From Sipunculus nudus (Eukaryota; Annelida; Sipuncula; Golfingiida; Sipunculidae), in the NCBI GenBank assembly GCA_026874595.1, contig CM049311.1, positions 43,405,676-43,469,675 of the forward strand: a stretch of DNA of 64,000 nt, written 5' to 3'. The stretch's first letter is position 1. Each line of letters starts with the position of its first letter. The notes under the pieces were generated by a model. It was not told the origin of the DNA and did no database searches. It was given only the letters and a program-made list of their open reading frames with translations. Made by a program: the position numbers and the translations under genes. Positions 1 through 11,052 of this stretch are shown piece by piece.

Positions 1-346
1 TCCTGTAACTCGGCCAAAAATCTCCAAACTGGAACCATTTGAACAAACTTGAGAAAGATTGTTCCAGGGATCATTTCTGTGAAATATTGGACAATTTGGC
101 TGGACAGTTTCGGAGGAGAAGATTTTTAAAGCTTTTTTAGCTTTTTCCCTATAAAAAATAAGAAAATGCAGTTAGAAAAAAATAAACAAAATCCGATAAA
201 GTTTTTTGGGTGACTGATTATATGCAAAAAATTTGGTGATGCTAGCTCCTGCTGTTTTTGAGATAGCTATGGTTAACGTACAGACGACACACGATGCACG
301 ACTGACGCCACCGCACCATCGCATAAGCTCACAGGTTCGCTAAAAA
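1..346 (-). mobile_element. Family B Helitron-like element, right (presumed 5') end
   Basis: The block contains the B interior phrases with GAACCATTTGAACAAAC and CAATTTGGCTGGACAG. It closes with CGCATAAGCTCACAGGTTCGCTAAAAA-type sequence at 319-346. CACAGGTTCGC is the inverted partner of the left-end motif GCGAACCTGTG seen at 8225 and 30855. The left end lies outside the window. Strand is given as minus because the presumed Helitron 3' end of complete copies is on the left. Confidence 0.7.
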
Positions 347-1880
347 TCCAGGTGGCACCACCTGTCTGCAGAAACTGATGAACCACTCCACAAGGAATAT
401 GCATGCAAAAAATCATGATGATCAATGCATTAGTTGTTCAGATACTGGAGCTTTGGTATAAAATTTTTAATTATTCCGGTAGGTACTTCTGAGCCCCATA
501 GCTCAGAAGATATGGGAAACAGAGACTTCATTTCAGGTTTCCAAGGAAATTTTTTATGGACCTCCCTGGATGTCAATTAAGAAGATTCCAGGTCAAATGG
601 TTACCATTTGTGCCCTGTTAACTGATGACTGAATCTTTGAAGGTCTCAAAAATAGAGAAAAAATGTGTAAAAAATAACTAAAGTATAAGATTAAGTAAAA
701 TTAATTAAAAATTCCCTTTTGCAATCAGATATATATACTGTTGGTTGGATGAGAGAGAAACAACATTATTATGCATATTATTATCTCAACTAAAATTTGA
801 TCCTGATAATATTCAATTTCACATATGTATGTTAAAAAAGAGCAGAACCAGATTTTAACTCTCCAAAGTGCGGAATTCCTCACAACATGAACATCCACAT
901 TTTTATAGCAATACATCACTTTGTGGACACATAATTAAATGTGTACTTTAATCATTGTTTACCCTTGTAATACAAAACAAAATCTAAAATGTAAAAAAAA
1001 AAAAAAAAAAAATTCAACTTCTTTATACATTCTGCCCATGGACTGGGAAGCCAGCTCAGCTCAGCTCAGCAAAAGGAATAGCCTAGAGTGAAACAAGTTA
1101 CATGACAGCTTGGCTAGGTGAGGGCTGCAGCACTCACTGCACATCACTCTAGTGGGTTGATTTGATGTCAACCATACTTGACATTGCCTATGAAAACTTG
1201 AATAAAAGATACTCTTTTTAACAGTTACAATCAAATTTCAGATTTTAACAGATTAATTCCTTATTTGTATATGCTGTGAAAATTAAGCCAACAGTGCTTA
1301 CAGAAAGAAATGTGCCATGGTCACATTTGGGCAAAATTTAATTTATTGATTTTACATTTAAGTAAATAACTTACAAAATTTACAAAATTCTGATCTTATT
1401 TCTGGCATTCAATTTAATCTTGATCAAGTAAAGTCGTATCCTATCTCTAGTTTTTAACAGTTACAATGTTAAGTGAGAAAGTATATTTTTTGCTGTTTTG
1501 ATAAAGTACGTACATAAATTTTTTATCCATAACATATACAAATTTTGTAATATTGACCTAATTTCTGGCAGATGCATAGGAAATAGACAGTGGAAGCTTT
1601 ATGCCAAATATGAATAAAAAGACAAGTGTTTTTTAAATTAGGAAGACCTTAAGTGTACAATAGGCTTTTACTGGAAAAAAAGAGGTTTTCTCTTAATTTC
1701 TAAAAGGAGTGAAGACACAAAGACCCAGTTTTGGGTTTGGTATGAGAACTTAGGGACATCTAGCTTTACACAGATTTGGATTCATAGGTCCAATGGTTCA
1801 AAATGGCCTTGTTAACGGATGGCCGGATGACAAATGACCATCGCTATAGCTCAGATGACTTTTTGTCAGCTCTGCAAAAA
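347..1880 (-). mobile_element. Family A fragments, right ends
   Basis: Positions 347-660 match the A interior block at 27088-27410: a GGTGGCACCACC palindrome, then an AAAAATAGAGAAAAAATG tract. Positions 1750-1880 carry the A right end in decayed form, with ATAGCTCAGATGACT, then GTCAGCTCTGC and A-rich sequence. The middle, 660-1700, includes a 20-bp A tract at 993-1012. I recognise it only weakly as A interior, through GTGCCATGGTCA and GGGCAAAATTTAA phrases at 1310-1340. Confidence 0.55.
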
Positions 1881-3518
1881 ATTATTTTGTTATATTATAA
1901 TTATATTACTCATACTATTTTCTAGTAGTTGTGATGTAGGTATTCAACTGCATAAGAACAGCAACAATGTCTTGGGGGCACCTCAACCAGAGTTGTAGTG
2001 TACATGATAATGCTGTCCAAGATCTTCTAGCAACTTGATTTTAAGATAAATCCATGATGCCTTTATTCAGATATTTAAAGTTCTGCGTGATTTTCTTCTT
2101 CATAAAGGAACTATTCAATGTCAAGGTCACTCTCATACTGGAGTCATTTTAAATAGGCTTCCTCTTCTCACCAATCTCTACCTCTTTTCACCAATCTCTA
2201 CCAACATGTAAAATTTGAAAAAGATATGTGAAATACTCTTTTAGTTATTGTATGTAGGTTGATAATTCTGTATGGCCAGTTGACAGTGCAAAAACCATGG
2301 TATCTCTCTCAGTCTTGGAGTACAATTAACAGACCAAAGCCAGAAATTAAGGAAAAAGAAAACCTTGTGAACTTATCATTTTTAGTTAAACAGCATTTGG
2401 CCTTCAATATAACATATTTATGTAATTATGCAAACAATACATGCATAACAGCATGATTGGTAATACAGAGTCAGAGCTTAAGCAGATTTAATCAGTAATG
2501 GTAGGCCCCTTTTCCATGACTGTATTTCTGCTTGGGGCAACTTGCACAGTTTTTTTTTGCAGCAGGATAAACCATGTGCCCCTAAAATCAGTGCTTTACT
2601 TGCATGTATCTGTGATCCTGAAAAGGGAATTAAAATAAACTGTAGCTGGTACTGAAATCTGTGTTCCACTATCTGTGTCAGATATCTGTTCCTGGATATA
2701 GATCATGCTTTGGACACAGATCCCAATAAAGCAGAACCAATGTTAGAGATGTAAAATAGTTACTAGAGAGTCTGCTCTGTTAAAGATATCCTGTTTCAAA
2801 GTAAATGAACTAAACATTCCATGCCCATACAATTTCCTTTTTACTCCCTACAAAATAATGCACACTAACATTGGAAATTGCTACAGGTTACTTCTACAAG
2901 GAAGAAAACAGAAAACCGTAGAAGTTCACACTGGAAACAATTTACTGATTTACATTGAACTTGTGTTCCTTGTGTTTTTCCATTAACATTTCTTTACTGA
3001 TGTTGGAAGAAGGATCCTAAGGAATTCTTTACTCTCCCTTTTTAAACCTTAAATACCAGTAATAAATAAACCTGCTGTATTGACCAATCTCCAGCTTAGT
3101 TTGCAGTTGTGTTCCTGCAATACCTTGATCTGTTATCCAGCCAGTCATCTTCTGGTTTGTTACCCCTAAAACAGGGGAACCAGCATCCTTAGCATCTTAA
3201 TGGAGGACCTGCTATAGTCTCCCATGGCAATGTTATAAAATTATTCTAGATTTTAAAAATATTTTCAACTTTTCACAATGCCATATATTACACACACAAG
3301 AATACAAGAATTTAATCCAGCCCCTGATAATATGATTCCTTGCCAAGTTTATGAATTCACTCCAGCATGTGGGTGGTATGGCAAAGTCCCTGACCATGAT
3401 GTAGATGATATTTCTGGTAGGAGAGAGCACAGCCTCTGGATCCTCGACTGGAAGGGTCAGGAGTCTTGATTTGTTATATATCACAACCTAAATCCCTGTA
3501 GTCTCCATCTCATGGCTC
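1881..3518. other. Low-repeat DNA, probably 3' UTR and 3' flank of the channel gene
   Basis: Apart from a short E/A-interior relic at about 2110-2250 (CAAGGTCACTCTCATAC and an ATTTTAAATAGGCTTC phrase also at 58735-58850), I see no repeat family and no convincing coding sequence. The part adjoining 3518 is the expected position of the channel gene's 3' UTR. Open frames here of 60 to 83 codons have no recognisable similarity. Confidence 0.5.
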
Positions 3519-3617
3519 CTATACTTCTTCCCCTCTCTCTCCTTGCGCCATATTATGTTTCACAAGAGTGTTCAACAAAGCCAGAGCCTGATCCATTTTC
3601 TGATCCATCTTGTTTAC
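3519..3617 (-). CDS. KCNQ1: KCNQ1-like potassium channel, terminal coding exon (helix D and stop)
   Basis: On the minus strand, acceptor atccacacacag is followed by 32 codons and a TAG stop at 3521-3519. The peptide starts VNKMDQKMDQALALLNTLVK and ends GERGEEV. Joined in phase 0 to RLARVESQ from the exon at 14061, it gives a heptad-patterned helix D, comparable to the KCNQ1 stretch in which RVE is followed by xVxxLDQxLAL. Only about a dozen residues follow the helix, a shorter tail than in vertebrate KCNQ1. The 3' UTR should run leftward from 3518. Minus-strand ATTAAA at 3316-3311 and AATAAA at 2067-2062 are possible poly(A) signals, and I cannot choose between them. The short length and lack of database support keep this slightly less certain than the other two exons, but phase, helix pattern and splice site all agree. 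Confidence 0.87.
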   Translation of the reverse strand, partial: VNKMDQKMDQALALLNTLVKHNMAQGERGEEV

Positions 3618-5121
3618 CTGTGTGTGGATAAATATACCAGATAAGATACAGGTTTTTCTATTGTTGTGTGAAAAAAGTTAGAGATTTAGTTTCATGAGTT
3701 TTCACAAGTTCATCTTGTTGTCTATTGAGCCAGATTATTGTGAAGCTATCCTGCTAAAAGACATGGGCAGTGGACTTTTCATCTAGTTTTTGGCCAACAG
3801 TAACATTTTGACCATGACAGGCTTACAGGAAAACTGGCTTAACAAGAACAACAGGGGTAAGCAGGGCTCCCTTTCTTCTGGTCTTGACAAGTAATTAAAG
3901 ACATGACTTAAGTTGGAAAAAATTGTTAAGAAAAGTTTCTCACCTAAAATGGATTCAGTGATGGTGTTTTGGTTCACAAATAAAACCCCATCCCATTTCA
4001 CCCATTACAAACTGACTACAGGTTGGTAAGATGCATATTTTTTGGATGTATTACGGCCACCAGGATGCACCCACTGAGGACGTATTGTGAAAATAAATAT
4101 GTGTATCATTGGTCTGAATCCTCCTTTTTAAACAAACAAACCAAGTTACAACCGTTCATCATAATTTCATTAGTGAATTTGTCTCTTGTGTTACTTTGGG
4201 AAAGGGGTCCATGTCACCTGGACGCTGTTCAGCTGATGCTATTAAAATGGACACCGACAGCTGGACTTTAAGAAAATGGCACTGATCAGCTGGACGCCAT
4301 TCACTTAGACGCTATCTGAACCTGACAGCAATCATACCGGGATGACCATACAATCAAAAACATTGATAATCCACCCCAATAGTCATTGTTATTGGTTGTT
4401 AATATTATGTAGTTTTGTTAGGTTTGGAACTATATGTATTGGCCTATATTGACCTTCTGTGATGACATGTTCCATTAATAGACGACACAACAACCAAACG
4501 CTTAATCACACACATCCAAGGGATGATTGGTCTGAACAACATGCACACACCTTGGCAACCATTTTGATCACTCATTCTTATTTTTCATCTTGATATTTGA
4601 CAATTAGCCCAACATTGTAGGAGATGGAGCTACTTATTATAGGTAATTATCATTTTTATCATCACTTGTTACCCCTATCTTTATGCTTGGTAATAATACG
4701 AAGCTTCCCAATGACATGAAGTTGTAATCGTTTACCTGTAGGGACAAACGATATGGCAAGAATAAATATATCTCTATATATACATGGTATATTGTTATAT
4801 CATTTTGTATATATGCCATTTTTTTTTATTGCAACAACTTATCTTTCAATGACAATCTTATGACTTTAAAGACCAGCGCATACATGATAACATATTTAAT
4901 ATAAATATTAGACAAATGGTGCTGTTTCCTGTATCTTTATCAGATTAGGCAGTAGGTACCTGGGATCAAAGGTTGTTAACCGTCTTTATGTTAATTAGTG
5001 CTGCAATAACAATAATTCTGACATGAGGTCTTCTGCTAATTGAGCAGATCTGCAAACAACAATCATCACATGACACGGCGGGGATCCTCGCACTAGTCTC
5101 ACAGAACAAAACAAAACAAAA
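3618..5121. other. Unique intronic stretch
   Basis: This is the 3' part of the last intron. I see no repeat family with recognisable ends and no exon-like block. An AAAAC pentanucleotide run at about 5104-5121 lies directly beside the left end of element C1. Confidence 0.5.
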
Positions 5122-6478
5122 CTAGATGTGTCGGAACGACACAAATGCCCCTGCCTGGGGCAAAAACTAGAAACATTTGTAAAATTTTGAAACATTTTTT
5201 AAGTTCAGGAGGTGTCGTATGGTCAAAAGTAGGTCAAGAAGGGCAAAAGGCAAACTCGATCTGTAACGGGTCATTATCAAGCAACACACCAAAAATCATG
5301 CAGTATATGCAGGCATTGTGAAAAAAAGTCCATACATGTGCATTTTCCATAAAAATTTCTGTCTTTCATGAAATTTTCTATATTTAGGAGCCGTAAAACA
5401 ATCAAAAGTAGATCAACCGGGACGAAACGCGAACTCAATCTGTATCTGTCATTATCTGCCCACACATAAAAAATCAGGGTGGTATCTGCAGGCAATGGGG
5501 AAAAAAAGTCAGTACATATGCATTTGTTATGAAAATTTCTATTTTTCATGAAACTTTCTATGTTCAGGAGCAGTCAAATGGTCAAAAGTAGGTCAACTGG
5601 GACAAAACAAGAACTCGATATGTAACTGGTCATTATCTGCCTACACACCAAAAATCAGGCCCGTATCTGCAGGCACTGTGAAAAAAAGTCCATACATGTG
5701 CATTTTTTTATGAAATTTTCTATGTTAGAGCACCGTCAAACGGTCAAAAGTAGGTCAACTGGGACAAAACATGAACTCGATCTGTAACTGGTCATTATCT
5801 GCCCACACACCAAAAATCAGGCAAATATCTGCAGGCACTGGGAAAAAAGTCTGTACATGTGTATTTGTCATGAAATTTCATATTTTTCATGAAATTTTTT
5901 ATGTTCAGGAGCCGTTAAACGGTCAAAAGTAGGTCAACCAGGACGAAACGCTAACTCAATCTGTAACTGGTCTATATCTGCCCACACACCAAAAATCAGG
6001 CCAATATCTGCAGGCATTGCAAAAAAAAGTCTGTACATGTGTATTTGTCATGAAAATTTCTATTTTTCATGAAATTTTCTGAGTTAAAGAGGCGTAAAAC
6101 GTTCAAAAGTAGGACAACCGGGACGAAACACGAACTCGATCTGTAACTGGTCATTATCTGCCAACACACAAAAAATCAGGCCAATATCTGCAGGCATTGC
6201 AAAAAAAAGTCCGTACATGTGTATTTGTCATGAAAATTTCTATTTTTCATGAAATTTTCTAAGTTTAGGAGCCGTAAAATGGTCAAAAGTAGGTCAACCG
6301 GGACGAAACGCGAACTCGATCTGTAACTGGTCCATATCTGCCCACACACAAAAAATCAGGCCAATATCTGCAAGCATTGCGAAAAAAAGTCCATACAACT
6401 GTTTGATTTCGGAAGGACAGAAGGACGGACATGGGTAAAAATATATGCCCCGGCCACTTTGTGGCGGGGGCATAAAAA
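5122..6478 (-). mobile_element. Family C Helitron-like element, copy C1 (no nested insert)
   Basis: The left end is CTAG followed by the hairpin GTGTCG-GAA-CGACAC and then a decayed ATGCCCCTGCC motif (ATGCCCCCGCC in the other copies). The right end is a near-perfect hairpin, ATGCCCC-G-GCCAC TTT GTGGC-G-GGGGCAT, followed by AAAA. The right arm GGCGGGGGCAT inverts the left motif. Between them are seven tandem units of about 180 bp (one is about 161 bp). They are marked by GGTCAAAAGTAGGTCAA-type starts near 5221, 5401, 5581, 5742, 5921, 6101 and 6281. There is no protein-coding capacity of note. This copy is intact end to end and lacks the insert found in C2 and C3. Confidence 0.82.
5200..6390. 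repeat. Tandem array of about 180-bp units inside C1
   Basis: Seven units share the order TTTCATGAAATTTTCT, GGAGCCGTNAAACGGTCAAAAGTAGGTCAAC, GAACTCGATCTGTAACTGGTCATTATCTGCC, then CAAAAATCAGGCC and ATCTGCAGGCATTG, written here in pieces. Spacing is 160-181 bp. Units drift by point changes rather than by rearrangement. The same unit makes up C2 and C3. Confidence 0.85.
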
Positions 6479-6960
6479 CGCTTCTGTACCGTAAAACAAA
6501 AGCTGACCAGTACAGAATGTAAATAAGAAGCAATTAAAACAAGAAATACCCGTTTAAAATAGCTATGTTAGGTAAAATGAAGTAATATAAGAAAATGTAA
6601 TTCTGTATATAGTCTGACACTGATTTTTTACATACTATTTTTTTTCCAAAAATGTAATCTGCAAATAAATTCATACACCCATATTAATGTACCTTTCACA
6701 ATTGGGTTAGAAGAGACGAAGTACATGCTTTTCTAAAACTTTTATATTAAGGAATAATAGATTAATTTACAATGGTAAAATACAATTAAGTTTACATTAC
6801 TTTTATTGAAATTACACATGACAATTTAAAATGTAATTTGTTTTGTAAATGAAGCTAAATACCCTCACTCGCAAAAAATATACGTAAGAAAACAAAATAT
6901 AATCTAAAACATCATGGTTATTATTAAAATTGGCCTCACATTTCTGGAAACATTTAGAAA
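6479..6960. other. Short unique stretch
   Basis: AT-rich sequence between C1 and the A left end. I see no repeat ends, gene or RNA in it. Confidence 0.5.
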
Positions 6961-7036
6961 CAATAGACCCATGGGTCACTGTGCTCAGCTGCAGTTGACC
7001 TTGAAGGTAAAAATCTAAAATAATATCAAATGGAGA

Positions 7037-7915
7037 TTAGAATATGGGTAGTTGACAAGCGACTACGTGTACCCGCAAAAATCAGAGTAGGACGGGTGAA
7101 GTGAGGCATGGATTGAGTGGCAAGGGGAAATAGAGTTACATGTGTTACATATTAGAATGGATGTCTGCCACATAAACATGATTGTTGGTGGCACTACCTG
7201 TTATTTGAATAAGAAACTATCCAAGATGTATACACATGCAAAATTTCAGGTGGAAAACTCAAACCACTGCAGAGATGAGTGATTTCATCCCATAGCTGAC
7301 AAACAGATGGACGCTGTGCAAAAATGGCTGCAGGTGGCGCCACCATTTTTGTGTATGTTATAAAGCTATCCAAGGGCTACATTTGTGTAAAATTTTTTTA
7401 CTGATTGGTCTAACGAGTCCGGAGATATGAGCTTGGATGTCTGCAGCGTGATCGTGAATGTAGGTGGTGCCACCTGTCATAAAATCAAGAAAGCTATCTA
7501 GGATGTGTAGGCATGCCGAATTTCAGGTGAATTAGTCGAACCACTGCAGAGATATGAGTGATTTTAACCCAAGGCAGATGAACAGATGGACACTGCAAAC
7601 ATGGTTGCAGGTGGCGCCACCATTTTTTGTGTATGTTATAAAGCTATCCAAGGGCTACATTTGTACAAAATTTTTTTCCTGATCTGTCAAACGGTTCCCG
7701 AGATATGTGGGTTTATGTGTGGAAACAGATGCACAATCAGACGCTGGGCAGAGGAAAGGTCAGAGGTCAAGGCCAATTGGTTAGGCACCAGTTCACCAGT
7801 TTTGGTAAAATTCATCCAGTAGTCTCAGAGGAGTTCCCCAGGAACGAACACTGTGGCGGTGGCGGAACCGGGTCAAAAACATAGTATCTGCAAAACTTCA
7901 TTTTGGCGGATACAA
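7037..7915 (-). mobile_element. Family D Helitron-like element, copy D1
   Basis: The left end is TTAGAATATGGG (CTAG in the other copies) followed by hairpin-forming GTAGTTG-ACAAG-CGACTAC and the motif GTGTACCCGC. The right end is a hairpin of ATAGTATCTGCAAAAC with TTTTGGCGGATAC, then AA. The interior repeats a module with GGTGGCGCCACC and GAGATATGAGTGATTTTA. Comparison with the uninterrupted A copy near 14932 shows insertion between A and T with no duplicated bases. Confidence 0.85.
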
Positions 7916-8009
7916 TAAAGTGTAAGAAGAAGAGGTAATATAGGCCATGGTTGGTTTATATGATTGGTTTGTTGATGTTTGGTCTTGATGAGCTAGAAAT
8001 TGTTGCAAA

Positions 8010-8095
8010 CTAGATATTTCTTGGCAGCACAGGTGCCTTAGTATCGCCAGACAATTAATCCCCCCCACCTTTATGAATAGTCCCCCACATCTTCA
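8010..8095 (-). mobile_element. Family E left-end fragment (E2)
   Basis: CTAGATATTTCTTGGCAGCAC, then GGTGCC, matches the left end of E1 at 57284, including the GGCACC/GGTGCC hairpin arms (here GGCAGC/GGTGCC). The motif AGTATCGCCAGACA is also present. The rest of the element is missing or unrecognisable. Confidence 0.6.
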
Positions 8096-8224
8096 GCAGC
8101 AAGTACTGACACTTGGCAAGTAACTATGGAACATCTATCACCTTGAGAAACAATATTTTTCAACAAATATGGAGGCAAATACAGAGAATCCTTCTTATGA
8201 AAAGGGGATAAATTTATAATATAA

Positions 8225-11052
8225 CAAGGCCTACAGGCTTAATGCGAACCTGTGCATTGGGAAATACACCTGGTATAATGCTTCAATGCTGGACCATTAC
8301 TTCTCATGTATATGAACAATGCAAGTACTAAACATTTTGAATAAGAAACAATTACAAAAACATCACTGTTGAAATTCTGGCATTGGTGCACACAACACAA
8401 AATGATTGTAGCTGGCACCACCGGTCTTGTATACAACGAAGTTATCAGAGATATATACATATGCCCAATTTCAGACTGATATATCAAACCCCTCCTGAGA
8501 AACAAGCATGGGCACACACTGTGCAAATTTGTTGTAGGTGGCACCACCAGTCTTGTATACAACAAAGCTATTCGATATGTATAAATATGCCCAATTTCAG
8601 GCTGATATATCAAATTCCTCTGTAGAATAAGCAGGCACATAGACTGTGCAAAAGTCAGTTAAGCCATCAAAGACACATAGACAGGTCAAAATACCAGGCC
8701 AATACATTAAACTTACCTTGAGTCTGATGCATGGGGCTGACCAGGCTTAGGTGAGAAAGGCAGTTGCCCTGAGTGAACTGTGACAAATTTGCTGGCTCAG
8801 GCTACTGCACTAAGTGAACTCATGACCTGCACCTGGCTAGACTGAGTGAACTTTTGACCTGTACCTGGCTGCACTGAGTGAACTCTTGACCTGTTGCCTA
8901 ATCTGATACAGTTGGCAGTCTGCAAAAGCTATAAATAGATTACCTCCACATGCAGCCCTGAGAGGCATGACACCCATGAGGTGATCACATGGTGCCCATG
9001 AGGTGTTCACATGTCACCCATGAGGGGATCACATACCTTGTGCTTGACTGCACTGACTGAACTCTTGACCTATATCTGGCTGCACTGAATGAACTCCTGA
9101 TCTATTGCCAAATCTGAAACAGTTGGCAGTTTCTTAACCTATTTAAATATACAGACACAATCTTAGCCTGTTGGCAAATCTGTTTACACATACTGAAAGA
9201 CTTTGGCTTAAATGCATTTTTTTAAGCTGACATATTCATAAACATTTTATCAAAATACCTAGAATAAAAAGATGCAGTTTTTTCATAAATAAGCTGAATC
9301 CCACAACATTTGATATATGACAGATTATTGCATAAAATCTGGGGATGGTAGTTCCTGCTATTCTGAGAAATTATGGGTTAATGTACAGATGACCAATGAC
9401 CCCCGTACAAAAAAAGGTCAATGCAGGTGACCACCAATACCTGAATTTCATATATGGCTCATGTGACCAACACTTGCAGTAAATTTGGTGATGATAGCTC
9501 CGGCCGTTTCTGAGATTGTCATTTTAGTATGCTTTTTCGGACAGATGACTAGGTTCAACTTCCTGTAATTCAGCAAAAATTCACTAAACTTGAACCATTT
9601 GAACAAACTTTAGAGAGATGATATGAAAGATTATTTCTGTGAAATATTGAACAATTTGGCTTGACCGTTTCGTCGGAGAAGATTTTTTAAGGTTTTTTAG
9701 CTTTTTCTCTATAAAATCTGAGAAAATGCTGATTTTTCCAAATCTAATTTTTTGCTTTAAATTTCATGATGCTAGCTCCAGTCAATCCAATAGTATGAGT
9801 TAACATATACCTGTGATTGTAAACATTGCTTGGCATGAGGAATATCTAAAATCATGAATTTACATTTTTTTAAAGTTTTTAAAAAAACATTCTTGTCAAT
9901 ATTAACCAAAGATAACCTGAAATCTAAATGTGTGGAGGCATGATGTAAGGGATGCTGATAAACTGGTTCCAGGCTAAATGTATCTGCTTCACACAGCTAA
10001 CATATATGGTAAAGTGACTCAATTCAATCATTATTAACCAGCCAAAATTCATTCTTTGGAACCATATAAAGACAATTAATTATTATAAGAATTATACAGG
10101 GGATCATTCTTGTAAAATATTAAACAAATTGGCCTCAGTGGCGTCAGTCAAAAAACGTTTTGCAGGTTTATAACTCATATGGGAAGATACAGCAAACTGG
10201 CTAAGTTAAGCTTCCCATAACTCAGCCAAAAATCACTGAACCAAAACCATTTGAACAAACTTGAATTATCAACATCTAAGGATAATTAATGTGTGAGATT
10301 TAAGAATTTGGCCCAGTGGTTTTTGAGAAGAAGATCTTTGTAGCCACTGAGCTAAAATGGTCTGTTATGGCATTTGACTAAATTCAGCTTCCCATAACTC
10401 AGCCAAAAGTCACTGAACTGAGACCCTTTGAACAAACTTCAAAGAGCACTATCCTAGGATCATTTCTGTGCAATATTAAACAATTTGGCTATATGGTTTC
10501 AGAGAAGAAGTTTTTTGTAGCTGTAAGTATGATATGGGCACTGATGACCCCTGTACAAAAAAAGGCCGATGCAGGTGGCGCCACCAATACCTGAATTTCA
10601 GATATGACTCATGTGACCAACATTAGCATAAAATTTGGTGATGATAGCTCCAGCCGTTTCTAAGATTGTAATTTTAGTATGCTTTTTTGGACAGATGACT
10701 AAGTTCAACTATCTGTAACTCGGCCAAAAATCACCGAACTTAAACCATTCGAACAAGCTTGAGAGAGATTATTCCAGGGATCATTTCTGTGACATATAGG
10801 ACAATTTGGCTGAACAGTTTAGGAGAAGAAGATTTTTAAAGCTTTTTTAGCTTTTTCCCTATAAAATCAAAGAAAATGCAGTTACCCAAAAAATAAGCAA
10901 AATCCGATAGTTTTTCAGATGACTAATTTTTTGCATAAAATTTCGTGATGCTTACTCTTGCCGTTTTCAAGTTAGTATGGGTTAACGTACAGACGGCGGA
11001 CGACGGACGACAGACACACCACACTCGCATAAGCTCACAGGTTCGCTAAAAA
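8225..11052 (-). mobile_element. Family B Helitron-like element, copy B1 (complete)
   Basis: The left end is CAAG with hairpin GGCCT-AC-AGGCT and the motif AATGCGAACCTGTGCATTGG. The right end is a GACGGACGACGG microsatellite-like run, then GCATAAGCTCACAGGTTCGC and TAAAAA. The interior, in order, has two modules with TTGTAGCTGGCACCACC and a run of about 38-bp repeats on GAGTGAACTCTTGACCTG at about 8770-9130. These are followed by two longer modules carrying AACTCGGCCAAAAATCAC and GAACAAACTTGAGAGAG. This is the only copy in which the site AACACAAAATGATTGTAGC (about 8393) is uninterrupted. There is no transposase; it needs enzymes supplied in trans. Confidence 0.82.
8770..9130. repeat. About 38-bp tandem repeats in B1
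   Basis: Repeated GAGTGAACTCTTGACCTGTACCTGGCTGCACT-like units (written here as one 32-base description in pieces: GAGTGAACTCTTGACCTG then TACCTGGCTGCACT). Similar arrays lie at about 33600-34000, 52080-52440, 55130-55400 and 61030-61340, always inside family B. Confidence 0.75.

Larger units (their letters stand above)
6961..8224 (-). mobile_element. Family A left (presumed 3') end, interrupted by D1 and E2
   Basis: The A left end at 6961 reads CAATAGACCCATGGGTCACTG, a GACCCATGGGTC palindrome, followed by GCTCAGCTG. The A interior continues to 7036, is broken by D1 (7037-7915), and resumes as TAAAGTG. The same interior is uninterrupted in the A copy at 14860 (GGAGATAAAGTG at about 14932). 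A truncated family E end enters at 8010. The remainder to 8224 is unplaced. Confidence 0.7.

Noticed and set aside
3050-3215. Possible short coding stretch on the minus strand (peptide like VTNQKMTGWITDQGIAG)
   Set aside because: No splice signals or recognisable family; more likely chance within the 3' flank.
3233-3484. 83-codon minus-strand open frame next to the last channel exon
   Set aside because: It lies downstream of the channel stop codon, in the expected 3' UTR, with no similarity I recognise.
5200-6390. CRISPR-like regular repeats
   Set aside because: Units are about 180 bp, tandem and drifting, with no unique spacers; the genome is eukaryotic.
8225-11052. GGTTCGC near B right ends as a tRNA-type B box (SINE hypothesis)
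   Set aside because: No A box at the right distance, no cloverleaf and no A-tailed variable 3' end; the paired inverted motifs fit a DNA element better.
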